Assembly: GCA_003427395.1 (NCBI GenBank)
Contig: BFEA01000206.1
Location: 1,942,332-1,999,040, forward strand
Reading direction: 5' to 3'
From: Chara braunii
Lineage: Eukaryota > Streptophyta > Charophyceae > Charales > Characeae
DNA: 56,709 nt
A model generated the notes under the pieces. It was not told the DNA's origin and did no database searches. It saw only the letters and a list, made by a program, of their open reading frames with translations. Position numbers and translations under genes: made by a program. Shown here in pieces: positions 10,269 through 19,829 of the stretch; position 1 is the stretch's first letter; every line of letters begins with the position of its first letter.

Positions 10269-12157
10269 GGCCTAGCTACCACTTCACCAGAGCCCACCGA
10301 CGACAGTCCCAACACGATTGGCCCCCATGCGCGCGTCGACGCGGCGACGACGTGCTCCAAACCCACAGGGAAACTTGACAGGCTCGAGATGTCGGCGTCG
10401 ATGACCGTAGACGGTATATTCGTCTCCGGACAAAGATCGTCGACGTCCACAACATCGACAGGTTGTGTTTTCTCCATTGCCGCTGTGTCGTATTGTGTTG
10501 GGCGAAATGTCCCATGGATGTCCAACAACACCTCTCCCCCCCTTAACTTCTTGTCCCCGTACGCTGTGTCTTTGTCGTCGTCACTCAAATAGAGAAATCT
10601 ATCTCCAACAGCGTCAGAGGCCTTCTTTAGAACGTCCTCCCCCATCGCCTCGTTGTGAAGGGCGGAGTTCAAGGGATCGTCGTATCCCGGCTGAACTGGT
10701 AGCTCCATCCCGACGTCGCTGAGTGTCGGATCAATCCGGTCGTCGGCGGAATTGTCCTTGTCCAAAGTCGTCAGTAGTCGACAACCCTCAACGCCTGCCA
10801 GTTGAAGTCCTTCGTCCGTGTGCCTCGGATGAATCCGAATCACGGTCGTCTCCAAAGATGCATCAGGGAGGGAGATGTTCACAGGGCCCTGGTTCGGATT
10901 CATCCGAGCCCCCGTAGTTTCCAATGACGCCGACATGACTACTTTCACCGGGGAGTCGCTTACGACTGCTAACTTGGCTGCGAGTCTGTTGGGCTCGACA
11001 TTGGAACTGGTCGCCAACTCACCCTCAGTCCGACAGTCCGTCTGCAGCTCCTTGTGGGCTTCCACGCACAACATTACTGCATCCTGACACCGATCGACTG
11101 TCATGGCAGACACGACTTCCTGGTTCGGATGAATCCGAATTCTGTCGCCAGGGTTTTCGGAAACCCGGACCACCCGTTCGAGTTATGTAGACAGCTGTGC
11201 TCCCTCGATGGCACGACCTTCGCGGTTCTGATTAATCCGAAATTCCTTTTGAGGAGAAACGGAACACGGTTCCAGCTTGTCGCTGCCGGACCCGTGGTAT
11301 GTTGTCGTCTCGCTTCCCGGAAGGCATCGAGTTCCGGACAACGAGGTCGTCTCCGAGGTTCGGATTGATCCGAGACAATCCGCCAACCGTTTTTGGAGCT
11401 GAGCGAAGCATGTTCCATGCTTTGCGACNCCCGCCCCGCCAACCGCATCGACAAATTGTGTTTCGCTGGTGGAGCTAATCACAGGGTCCTGCTCGCCAGG
11501 CCGCGTAATACACCCAGGCCTCAAGTCGTTCCCTGTCTCCATTGAGGTGCTGCCTATTACCGCCAGAACCCCTCCGTCCTCGTCGCGGTCGACATCGGCC
11601 CCCTGCTCGTCTCCTCTGTGATGCTTTGTCTTCTCTCCGCTGCGAGGCTTCTTCTTCTCCCGGCTGCCCTTTCTCCCCTCTCCGCTGCCTGCGTGCCCCG
11701 AAGACCGTTGTTTCGTCGATCGTTGTTCACTTCCACCTTCGGTACCTCGTTGCCCGCCGCCTTCACCATCCCCGTCGCCGTCCTTTCCGCAAGACTTGCG
11801 CTTCACAACTCCTGCCGGCGGGGTGACCCCAGGCAACTCCCAACTCACTTGCTTAATTGACGGGCTTGACGGAAGGGCATAGAACGTGGAGGACACTTCT
11901 AGCCATTTATTTGACTGCAAGAACTCGAACAGCGTGTCCCCGTATTCGCGAAGAGCAGGGTCGTCCTTATTTCGTCGATTAACCTCACTTAATCTCTCCA
12001 ATACCGCATCGTAGGCGCGGGATTTGAATCTCTCGAGGTCCCAACGATCGTCATATATCCCCTCTCCACTTACGTCCCTCACAACCACTGCCCGTTCGCC
12101 GTCGAGAAGGACGGGCTGGAAATGGTCTGGGTGCCACACGATATCATGGCCCCAATC
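10268..12157 (-). CDS. Acidic, disordered linker carrying palindrome-encoded segments
   Basis: This region continues in the same frame below the methyltransferase-like segment. It is interrupted by an in-frame TAA at 12158-12160 and another at 11183-11185, and the frame stays open across both. It begins with a compact segment (about 11890-12150, around DRWDLERFKSRAYDAVLERL), passes through a Gly/Ser/Lys/Glu-rich stretch, and becomes a Ser/Thr/Asp/Val-rich region of low order ending at the donor near 10268. Four exact copies and one one-mismatch copy of the 16-bp palindrome lie inside it (10826, 10905, 11126, 11228, 11361), encoding short segments such as RIHPN, RMNPN or SIRTS. A single N at 11429 keeps the frame. 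It probably links the methyltransferase-like and protease parts. I recognise no domain. Confidence 0.6.
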
Positions 12158-13603
12158 TTAGGCTGTGGAGAAGGTGTGTTTGTCGCCCATGTGAAAGGGA
12201 GTCGCAGAAGCCTTGAGATGCGGATGGTCCGGAGGAACTGGATGGCCGGGTCGAAGACGTTCGGGCTGCGGCGTGAGACGAATAGGCTCCCCCGGCGAAC
12301 TCCTCAGACGGGACAACCCACCCCTCTTGACGGGCGCTGAGGAGGACACGGGCGTGGGACCGCCCGAGGTAGGTTCAGCAAGAGGTGTCCCCGGTTTGCA
12401 TACTGATGGCGACTCAGAAACTTGGGCGTTGAAGATGGCCAATTGCCCGTCCAAATCGAAGAGGTCGTCCTCAACGCTCTCCTCCTGCTCAGTCTCGATA
12501 TTGAAGTCGTCCTCCTCACCGAATGCCAGCTTATACTTATCCAAAGTGAAGTCGGCCGGATCGACAACATCCTCGTTAAAAAATACATATTCCAGCCTCT
12601 TAATGAAGCTCACAGCGCCGGCCCGACTCGCTCCGTGGTAGCCCTGGAGGACCGCAATGGCGACTTCCTTCCGCACCACGTACTNCGGGTCAAATCTCAA
12701 CCTTGGTTGTTCGCCGTAAAGGAAGGAGTAGACCTGGCGCCTTTTCTTCGGAGTCAACTTGAAGAACATGTCCTTGTTCGGGTCATAAACGGGCCCGGCC
12801 ACGACATGGTGGAAATCGCATGGGTAAGCCTTGGACGACACTTCATGGGTGACATACTGCACGGTGTATTCGAGCTGCGTTGTGTCCCTATCCACGGCCA
12901 AGACGTGCCTTCCCTGCTGAAGCAGACTCCACACCACCTGCGCGTGCGGCTTGCCCAAGAACAGCACGACATCCGCCACACCACAAAAGAAAAGAAGCTG
13001 ATTGCATAACTGGTTCGGATTCCGCTCGCCGTCCTTGTACAGAGCCCCCCTCTGGGTCAGGTTTCCGATGTCCGCGAAAGTCAAAGACTTGAAAGACTTC
13101 TCCTCCACATCCGTGGGTGTCACTTTCTGTTTCCTCCGGAGAGCGGCGTCGTCGTCTTCAGCAACAGCTCCCTCGTACACCGGGTGAGTCAGTAGCCGAG
13201 GATCCTCACCTTTGAAAAGGATGTGCATCACATCCGGTTCCTCCCAGACGCTGTTTCCAAACTGATGCGTCTTCTTCGATGCCGTCTTCCGAACCCACTT
13301 CCCCGTGTAGCATCGGGTAGCCCCAAGCGTAGACAAACATGTCATGAAGGAGAGGTTCCACAGGCAGGGGACGAATACCACCAATGTCCAGTAGTCCTGA
13401 CAAANGAAGCCCAGCAACTCACTCAGAGATGCGAATGCCCCAGAGTCCCATTGCGCACGGTCCACAGCACCGCACAAGTCGAGCACGTAAGTGTGGGAGC
13501 GTAGCTGATGCCCTAGTGTTCCCAGCGCCTGCTTATGATCTATGACACTCAACGGGTCGACGCCGTCAAGGCGCTTGTCCTTGTCCACGTAATGTTTATG
13601 CAT
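12158..13603 (-). CDS. DNA N6/N4-methyltransferase-like domain with altered motifs
   Basis: The 481-codon frame shows the layout of the permuted SAM-dependent DNA methylases found beside ParB domains in phages and bacteria. Near residues 39-53 the strand YVLDLCGAVDRAQWD sits where the catalytic DPPY and the following Trp-Asp normally lie. Then come hydrophobic strands, GKWVRK and a phrase around FGNSVWEEPDVMHI like the usual W-K … E-x-I/L region. Later, around 12880-12990, CGVADVVLFLGKPHAQ and GRHVLAVDRD sit where the SAM-binding FxGxG strand and the E/D-x-D strand normally are. DPPY is LDLCG and FxGxG is altered, so I expect lost or changed catalysis. The C-terminal 100 residues are Pro/Ser-rich. 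The frame conflicts with the upstream frame at 13549-13603, where a shift or splice is needed. Two Ns (12685, 13405) lie inside. The fold call is by motif order only. Confidence 0.55.
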   Translation of the reverse strand: MHKHYVDKDKRLDGVDPLSVIDHKQALGTLGHQLRSHTYVLDLCGAVDRAQWDSGAFASLSELLGFXCQDYWTLVVFVPCLWNLSFMTCLSTLGATRCYTGKWVRKTASKKTHQFGNSVWEEPDVMHILFKGEDPRLLTHPVYEGAVAEDDDAALRRKQKVTPTDVEEKSFKSLTFADIGNLTQRGALYKDGERNPNQLCNQLLFFCGVADVVLFLGKPHAQVVWSLLQQGRHVLAVDRDTTQLEYTVQYVTHEVSSKAYPCDFHHVVAGPVYDPNKDMFFKLTPKKRRQVYSFLYGEQPRLRFDPXYVVRKEVAIAVLQGYHGASRAGAVSFIKRLEYVFFNEDVVDPADFTLDKYKLAFGEEDDFNIETEQEESVEDDLFDLDGQLAIFNAQVSESPSVCKPGTPLAEPTSGGPTPVSSSAPVKRGGLSRLRSSPGEPIRLTPQPERLRPGHPVPPDHPHLKASATPFHMGDKHTFSTA

Positions 13604-14517
13604 TCATCAACGCCCTGAGGGTTTTTTTTGCCTTTTGTGCGATCTCCAGTGATCACCGAAAGGACGACNCGCTTCCACTCCACCGGGAAATGCTGGTCGT
13701 TGACGAGGGCCGCCGTTCTCTTGATGTTGTTGTCGTGTTGACACCCGAGAAATTGAGGGCACTTGTTGACGTATGTGGTGTCCGTGAAAAATTTCCTGCT
13801 CTCGTTCCCAAGCTTGTCGTCGAGACCTTTGTCCTTGAACTCTTCAAACAGTTGCTTCTTGGACCTGAAGAACGTGGAGTTGGCATTCCACCCCCGCTTA
13901 TCCATTTCCTCGTACTCAAACTCCACGCAGTGCCACAGCCTCAACATAATCCGGTCCATTTTTATTATGTCGACCATCTCCTTGACACTGAACTTCCCCT
14001 GCTCGGCCAACTTTTTGTTACTCGTTTGAACCCACACGGCGTTAAGGTTCAAGACGCCGTTCAACAACATTTTCTTCTCGCGGTCCGTCAAGTCCACCAA
14101 TTCCTTCCAGCAGTGGACATCCGGCTCTGGAACTTGGACGTAGAAAGTTTTCTCCTCCGCGCCTTTCTTTGGCTTCCCCCTGCCCTTTTTCAACGACGGG
14201 TCGTCCACCTTCACGTACCAGACGTGTTTCTTCAGCCCCTGGTTGTCAGTCACAGTGGAGAGTCCTGGCTTGGCCACCTCCTCATGGGTGGGCGGCTTTT
14301 CAGTCCAACGCCGACCGTCGGAAGCAAGGAGTTTCCCTTTCGACCACTCCTCATAGAACTTCAACCCCAAAGCGAAGACGGAGTCATCTGCCATGGCCAG
14401 CGGGAGGTAGTATCGAAGTTTCTTAGCCCATTCCTTTCTTTTCTTTGCTTCCGTTGACAGGTTCAGATAGGCATGTACGACGTCTTCTTCATTGCCAACG
14501 CCATGAACCGCACCCAC
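13549..14517 (-). CDS. Conserved-looking linker between ParB-like and methyltransferase-like parts
   Basis: The 322-codon frame is rich in charged and aromatic residues, with good coding character (EWAKKLRYYLPLAMADD, CWKELVDLTDREKKMLLNG, RLWHCVEFEYEEMDKRGWN). No family recognised. The annotated start is a GTG inside an open frame, not a likely true start. Around 14490 the neighbouring frame carries the better upstream continuation (RKWVRFMALAM), so a 1-nt indel is likely there. At its 3' end the frame must shift to join the methyltransferase-like frame around 13556-13605. Eight Ts lie nearby at 13622-13629, but stop positions rule out that run as the sole shift point. One N at 13669. Confidence 0.55.
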   Translation of the reverse strand: MGAVHGVGNEEDVVHAYLNLSTEAKKRKEWAKKLRYYLPLAMADDSVFALGLKFYEEWSKGKLLASDGRRWTEKPPTHEEVAKPGLSTVTDNQGLKKHVWYVKVDDPSLKKGRGKPKKGAEEKTFYVQVPEPDVHCWKELVDLTDREKKMLLNGVLNLNAVWVQTSNKKLAEQGKFSVKEMVDIIKMDRIMLRLWHCVEFEYEEMDKRGWNANSTFFRSKKQLFEEFKDKGLDDKLGNESRKFFTDTTYVNKCPQFLGCQHDNNIKRTAALVNDQHFPVEWKXVVLSVITGDRTKGKKNPQGVDECINITWTRTSALTASTR

Positions 14518-14582
14518 TTTCGCACCTCGTCCTGTTTCTTCGAGGCATTGCCGAGCACCACACGCGGTTTGCCCTTAATTTT

Positions 14583-15540
14583 TCAGATATTGCGAATGTC
14601 CCGCATAGATAAAACCTGCAAGCGCGGTGGATTCTTCTTGTCTTTCATGTTGTCTTCGCAGCTGACATGGGCGCAGCCTTCGAACTCGTCGTCAGGGAAG
14701 TAGATCGGTCTGAACGGCCATTTACAGAAGTTGTAGTAATCAAACACGGGATGGTCTTTCACCATCATCGCCGCCCTCGCGTTATGCTGTCCACACACAG
14801 GATAATACCAGTATCTCTCCGGGTGTGAGTTGTCGAAGTCAGCAGGCATCACGCGCACAGCAGGCTCGCCGTTCTCTGGAGGCGCGACGATCGGAGCGAG
14901 AACGAAAATGGGCTTCGTGTATCTCATGTCTTTACGTTCGTAGCAGTCGATCATAGCTGACGCGATGGTATCAACGAGGAACTCGTCCAAGGATCGGTGG
15001 TTGTACGCGTCTTCCCAGTTAGGAATAACTAATATTCTTTCGGGATGGATGTGCAACACGACGTCCTTCTGCACCCCTGTCTGCATCTCGAGGAAGAACG
15101 CATTGTTGAGGTTAAAGGCGTTGAGGTTAATCTCCACGTCGTCATCCCCCTCCCCGCTATCGCCCTCGTCTGCTTTCTTCCCCCTCGATGATTTCGCCCT
15201 TTTCTCGGAAGACGCACCGGTTCTTCGCTGTGTCGAGGAGTCTTTTGGCATTTCATCCCCACCTCCAACCCTTTTCCTCTTCTCAACGGAACCGCCCTCT
15301 TGTGTTGTTGGCATCCGAGCACTCCCTCCTACCTTTCTCTGCCTTTTCAGAGCACCTAGTCCCTCTCGCTCTTCCTCATCCAGCAAGTTGCGCTTGCCTC
15401 CCGACCGAGTCTTTTCAGCCGATCTCTCACGGAACAGCCCCTGCTCGGACACCTCCTCCTCACAGGCGACGTTCCCACTTGCTTCTCGTTCCTGGCTCAA
15501 CTCGTCTGCAGTTCCCCCGGCGCTAGTCGGGCCCGGCGAG
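14583..15540 (-). CDS. ParB-like domain with basic/acidic N-terminal tail
   Basis: The first 130 residues are Arg/Glu/Ser-rich and disordered. From about 15090 down the protein becomes ordered: VVLHIHPERILVIPNW, then SLDEFLVDTIASAMIDCY, KPIFVLAPI, and YWYYPVCGQHNARAAM at about 14760-14810, ending near CAHVSCEDNMKDKK. This resembles the ParB/Srx fold, in which a position-setting strand is followed by a G-x-H-R-x-x-A-like helix and a later Asn/Glu segment. ParB-like domains fused upstream of DNA methylases are common in phages and bacteria, and the neighbour downstream is methylase-like. An in-frame TGA (14583-14585) separates it from a continuation, KIKGKPRVVLGNASKKQDEV. At the 5' end the frame overlaps the upstream one, implying a frameshift around 15500-15560. 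The ParB assignment is tentative. Confidence 0.45.
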
Positions 15541-16450
15541 TCGTCTCATTTGACCCACGCACCTCTCGAACCTGCGCACCACCCGCTCGATCTCCAGGCG
15601 AAACCTCGGCCACCTGCATGCCACGAACGAACGAACTGATCCTTTCGACCAGACAACGAGGAGTCGTCGATTCTGAGCCCTGTCGCAACCGTTCGCCATC
15701 GCCGCCTCCATGTGGAGTCGACTCCCCAAGCAAACCGTGGCGGCGAGATACATGCAAGCCCGGTTTCAAAGGAGCACGCAGATGGTCGTCCTCCGAGTCG
15801 TCTGACATGCCCACCTCTTGATCAGGAGGTGTAGCTGGCAGGCCACCCTGACTTCCCATCTCCCTTTCAGAGCACTCTCCTCCCGCGAACCCAACAGGAC
15901 CACTGATCGATGTTCNAGGTCCAATGTCCACGACACTGACAGAGGTACCAGATTTCGCCCTGACCTTGAGGAAGTCTGTGACGTGAACGGCCTCGTCGTG
16001 CCCCGGCGCTAGCGGGAGAAAGTGAGTCAAAGACATCGCACGACGACCATACCCGCCGAACATCCTCCCGGCAACCTTGCATCCCTTTGCGATGCCGTCG
16101 ACAGAACCATCACTTCTGTAATGCTTCTTCAACGTAAACTTGAAATTGTATTCGCCATCGTCAACCCACTGGACGATGGACCCTGCGAGACGCGTTCTGT
16201 CGGTGCGAACGGTGACGAACAAGAGCGGCCCGCACGGTGGTTGCAACGGGTCGGAGCCGTCCTGGCTCGCCCAGTCCAAATACCAGACACGTTTGTTGTA
16301 GTCGCACCACAAGTTTTGAGCACGTCGTTCTTCCTCCCCACCTCCAACTCCCCGACTCGTTTCCCTTGCCGGCGACGACGTCGTCCCTCGACGCTCCTCT
16401 CCGTGCGAGGCGGAACCACCAGCGGAGCGGCCTCGTCCGTGTGAAGCCAT
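15497..16450 (-). CDS. N-terminal segment of the ParB/MTase-like/Ulp1 locus, family unknown
   Basis: Translation probably starts at the ATG at 16450 (MASHGRGRSAGG). An upstream CTG-like open frame reaches 16483, but a TTTCAG|G acceptor-like site directly precedes the ATG. After a Gly/Arg/Ser-rich leader of about 45 residues an ordered stretch follows (NLWCDYNKRVWYLDWASQDG, then FVTVRTDRTRLAGSIVQWV, then KFTLKKHY) to about 15960. The C-terminal half is disordered, with one N at 15916. I do not recognise the domain. A diverged copy of the WCDYNKR..DWAS part lies at 17575-17700, so this segment has been duplicated locally. Confidence 0.55.
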   Translation of the reverse strand: MASHGRGRSAGGSASHGEERRGTTSSPARETSRGVGGGEEERRAQNLWCDYNKRVWYLDWASQDGSDPLQPPCGPLLFVTVRTDRTRLAGSIVQWVDDGEYNFKFTLKKHYRSDGSVDGIAKGCKVAGRMFGGYGRRAMSLTHFLPLAPGHDEAVHVTDFLKVRAKSGTSVSVVDIGPXTSISGPVGFAGGECSEREMGSQGGLPATPPDQEVGMSDDSEDDHLRAPLKPGLHVSRRHGLLGESTPHGGGDGERLRQGSESTTPRCLVERISSFVRGMQVAEVSPGDRAGGAQVREVRGSNETTRRARLAPGELQTS

Positions 16451-16599
16451 TCCCTGAAACACACGGAGGAAATGAACCCACATTCACTCAGAACAGTCAG
16501 CACGTCTCAACATCAATCATGACCCACGACACGTATTCTGTTATCGGTCACCCGGACTCCAAAAGAACGAAGTTCAGTCATAGTTAGACGACTGTGGTC

Positions 16600-18110
16600 C
16601 ACAAGCCTGCACGTTTCGGATGAATCCGAGGCATTGTCAACCATCCTCGTCACACTGCCCTTAAGAGAACGAATGCTCGAAAACGAAGACCGTGGGATAG
16701 ATCGGATACATCCGAAGCAGGCGCTGTCGAAAAACCGATGTCCCATTGGCACCTGATCCGGGAAAAAGCAACACCTCGCAAGAAGGCCCTAGAACGCTGA
16801 TACGGCAGACGAAGGCGAATACGTTGTCATCCGAAGTCGACAAGTGGATTGTAAAGTCCGCCGTTGTAGTTCGGATGAATCCGAGCTCCAAAGCGGTGTG
16901 GACCTCTCCCTGTCGGCCCGTACGAAATCGAACTCGAGTTTTCTTGTCCTTCTGAGTCGGTAACGGTTGTGACTCGGATGCATCCGAATTCGAACAGCGC
17001 GGTCCAGAGATGGTCGTCCACAAGAGGTCATCTACAGCACGTGTTTTCGTCACCGACCTGCGAGCACTGGGTTAACCCTATCCTGCCGGAGGTTCGGTTT
17101 GGTTGAACCTTAACTTCGCAAATGTGGTTCGGATTAATCCGAGACGGGGACCGGCGGATGGACCCCACGGTCTGTTGACGCCCATCCAGCCATCCAAGCT
17201 TCCATTATTCCCCAGCTGTCGTCGGGTCCAACCGAATTTCGCACGGTGTGTCTTCGTCCTTGAGTGTTTAAGACGGGTGTGGCTCGGATTTATCCGATTT
17301 CGACAGAGGCTGTCCCGTTACGTGCGACCACGACAGGCTGCACCGACACTGTGTGCTTTCGACGTACAAGTTTATTAGACCGTGCGACGTCGTCAATACC
17401 TCTGCGCATGTGGTAAATCCGAAAATGCCACCGGTGTGGTTCGGATTAATCCGACTTCGCCAAGGCGCTTCGCTTTGTTGTCGCTCCACCACACAACGGA
17501 CCTCCCCGCGATTGCTGTAGTGTGTCATTATAATCTGTGCATCATCACGGGGGATATCGTCATCGTCGTGAGTTTTAGTTGGTTGTTGCTTGCCCAATCC
17601 AAACAACAGACACGTTTGCTGTAGTCGCAGCACAAGTTTCTAGCTCGTCTTTCTTCCACCGAGCGTAACCATCTCGACTCGTTTTAGTTGCATGAATCTG
17701 AGGCAGCTTTTTGGAAGACGAAGACAGTGTGGTAGTTCGGACACATCCGAACTGGGCAGAGTCGAAAGACCGACGTTGTGACTCGGATGCATCCGAATTA
17801 GGCCGACCACAAGAGGAGGACATCGGCACGGTGTGTTTTCCTCAATGACCTGTGAGCAGAGGGTGGACCCTATCCTGTCGGAGGTGTGGTTCGGATTAAT
17901 TCGAGACGGAACGGTCTTTTAACAGCGTGTGATTTCGTCGTTCACGTTTATGGGAACGTGCGACGTCGTAAATACCGTCTGAGCATGTGACAAATCCAAA
18001 TTTGCCGTCAGTGTGGTTCGGATTAATCCGAACTTCGCCGAGGTGCCTCGGTTAGTGGTCGCCCCGTGAGTTTTAGTGGGTTGTGACTCGGATGCAACCG
18101 AAATTAACGA
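16600..18110. repeat. Palindrome-dense tandem repeat field upstream of the composite locus
   Basis: Nine exact and three one-mismatch palindromes occur in about 1.5 kb. Flanking sequence repeats too. GTGGTTCGGATTAAT…GAGACGG occurs around 17124 and 17886 (762 bp apart). GTGTGGTTCGGATTAATCCG followed by a CTTCGCC block occurs around 17436 and 18013 (577 bp). GTGACTCGGATGCATCCGAAT occurs around 16969 and 17778. No coding sequence other than the duplicated scrap at 17575-17700. Confidence 0.75.
17575..17700 (-). pseudogene. Duplicated fragment of the composite locus N-terminal exon
   Basis: On the minus strand this encodes CDYSKRVCCLDWAS in the place of CDYNKRVWYLDWAS in the gene at about 16260-16310. 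Nucleotide similarity continues into the flanks (compare the plus-strand blocks around 17595-17690 and 16268-16375). Only this piece is present, with no start or continuing frame, so it is a pseudo-exon carried in a repeat. Confidence 0.7.
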
Positions 18111-18309
18111 GGATGGGTCGGATACGTCAGTTGTTGCGCCACCACAAGATGGTATGGACAGGGTGGGCTGTCGTCCTCCTGGTTGGTCAAACATGTCGCC
18201 GTCGACAATACCCTATGAGCATCTGATTGCTCCATGTCCTGTCCTATGTCCAAGTCAAGGGAAGGGTTCCTCGCGGCGTTCAGCTGACGCGACATTTGAT
18301 AGGGTTTAA

Positions 18310-19010
18310 AGATTTGAATTCACGTTCGCCTCTTGTGTCTTCAAATCTGTCGTAGCAGTCTTCGGACTACTGATCTGTGATTGCACTCAGGGGGGGACCA
18401 ACCTGAGATCGGTTGAGCGACTGTCTGCGATACACAAAGATTGGAGAAAGGCAGAAAACCCGCATAGACACAAAAGGGAGACTAAGATCGATAGAGACGT
18501 CGATAAGGAGAGGATGCGCAGCGAGAGAGCCTGTCTTTAGCTCTTTGTCTCTCCATGTGCAGATCCTGCGGATGGTGTTGTCCATTTCGGAATTCCCAAT
18601 GTGACCGTTAATAAAACAGCACAAAAGAAATTTAAGAAAAAATTGTTCGTGTCGGCGAGAGGAAGATTGGCGAAAAATGTGAAAAATTCGACGAATGTGG
18701 AGGACATTTTACGGATACAGAACCGAACGCCAAGCGAACTGCACGACGCGACTTACGCGGAAAACGAATAAACAAACCGAGCGCAATAAAAATTTATTCG
18801 GCGAGAAGAAAGTCCATGTGCAATCCAGAAGAGACACGATTCATGAGAAACCATGTTCTCTTGTTCGACAACATACGACTGAAATCCTTATATCGCAGTT
18901 CGTGAGAGAGACAACAAATTGACGACAAGCGAGTAACACTTCAACAAAACATCTGAAGTGACGACACAATCAAGAAGTGCGTGTCGCACCATTCTCGAGC
19001 TGCATTCGCG
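18310..19010. other. No recognised feature
   Basis: A/G-rich DNA with short ORFs only. Nothing with domain character, no palindrome copies and no clear repeats. Confidence 0.4.
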
Positions 19011-19016
19011 GGTCCC

Positions 19017-19204
19017 GTTTCGTTGGTGACCACTCGCCCCGATCAAATGGCACACTCACATGTCCACGTGACAGCTCCTGAACATGTGTGGCGACGATCA
19101 GATAGAGCCCCACATCCATCAGCATGGCCATGCTTGTTCAGGACGTGACACGTGGACGTCTGGGTATGCCATTTGATCGGTGTGAGTGATCGCCAATGAA
19201 ACGC
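19017..19204. mobile_element. Fold-back (MITE-like) element, copy 1
   Basis: The left arm (from GTTTCGTTGGTGACCACTC at 19017, through GATCAAATGGCACAC) and the right arm (ending GCCATTTGATCGG…CGCCAATGAAACG near 19204) are inverted copies of about 85 bp. The right arm carries GACACGTGGACGTC with a CACGTG core; the left arm has CCACGTGAC. No coding. First of four related units. Confidence 0.85.
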
Positions 19205-19235
19205 ATGCATTCTTACTCCCGAAACTCCTTCATCT

Positions 19236-19466
19236 CGCCCCGATCAGATGGCACACTCACACGTCCGCATGTCATGTCCTCAACATGCGTGGCCACGCTG
19301 ATGGGCGCGGGGCTGTATTGGAGCCTCGCATCCATTCTGCTGCCGCATAGAGCCCATTTGTCGCATAGAGCCCCGCATCCATCAGCGTGGCCACGCTTGT
19401 TCAGGACGTGACACGTGGACGTCTGAGTGTGCCATCTGATCGGTGCGAGTGATCGCCAATGAAACG
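19236..19466. mobile_element. Fold-back element, copy 2
   Basis: Same arms as copy 1 (GATCAGATGGCACACTCAC… and …GTGTGCCATCTGATCGG), with a longer loop containing CATAGAGCCC twice. The downstream flank ATGCATTCTTGC..CCGAAACTCC repeats the flank after copy 1, so unit plus flank was duplicated in tandem. Confidence 0.85.
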
Positions 19467-19498
19467 CATGCATTCTTGCTTCCGAAACTCCTTCATCT

Positions 19499-19710
19499 CG
19501 CCCCGATCAGATGGCACACTCACACGTCCGCATGTCATGTCCTGAACATGCGTGGCCGCGCTGATGGGTGCGAGGCTATATTGCAGCCTAGCATCCTTTC
19601 TGCTGCCGCATAGAGCCTCGCATCCATCAGCGTGCACACGCTTGTTCAGGAACTGACACGTGGACGTTTGACTGTGCCATCTGATCGGGGCGAGTGGTCG
19701 CCAATGGAAC
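19499..19710. mobile_element. Fold-back element, copy 3
   Basis: Arms as in copy 2. The right end reads GCCATCTGATCGGGGCGAGTGGTCGCCAATGGAAC. The following 100 bp (GATCCGCAAACG…GAAGATGGTAGTTGAACAC) resembles the flank after copy 4. Confidence 0.85.
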
Positions 19711-19829
19711 GAGATCCGCAAACGCACCCTGAGGTACGTTCGCGAAAGAAACAAGCCAACGCATAAGACAAACGAAATAAAGGCGCTGAAGACAAACTAA
19801 CGACGGGGACGAAGATGGTAGTTGAACAC

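Larger units (their letters stand above)
8929..16450 (-). pseudogene. Composite locus: ParB-like / methyltransferase-like / Ulp1, interrupted
   Basis: All coding segments from 16450 to 8929 lie on one strand in a consistent N-to-C order with little space between them. They are separated by two in-frame TAA codons (12158, 11183), one TGA (14583), three frame changes (about 15530, 14490 and 13600) and one plausible 0.36-0.64-kb spliced region (9.63-10.27 kb). This fits one large gene that is decayed, or an intact gene damaged by assembly errors: five single Ns lie in it (11429, 12685, 13405, 13669, 15916). It could be a captured or transposon-borne gene. No transposase fold or terminal repeats were found around it. 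Confidence 0.5.

Noticed and set aside
12422-13009. 195-codon plus-strand ORF
   Set aside because: Antisense shadow of the methyltransferase-like frame.
13690-14457. 255-codon plus-strand ORF
   Set aside because: Lies opposite the better-supported minus-strand linker of the composite locus and lacks domain character.
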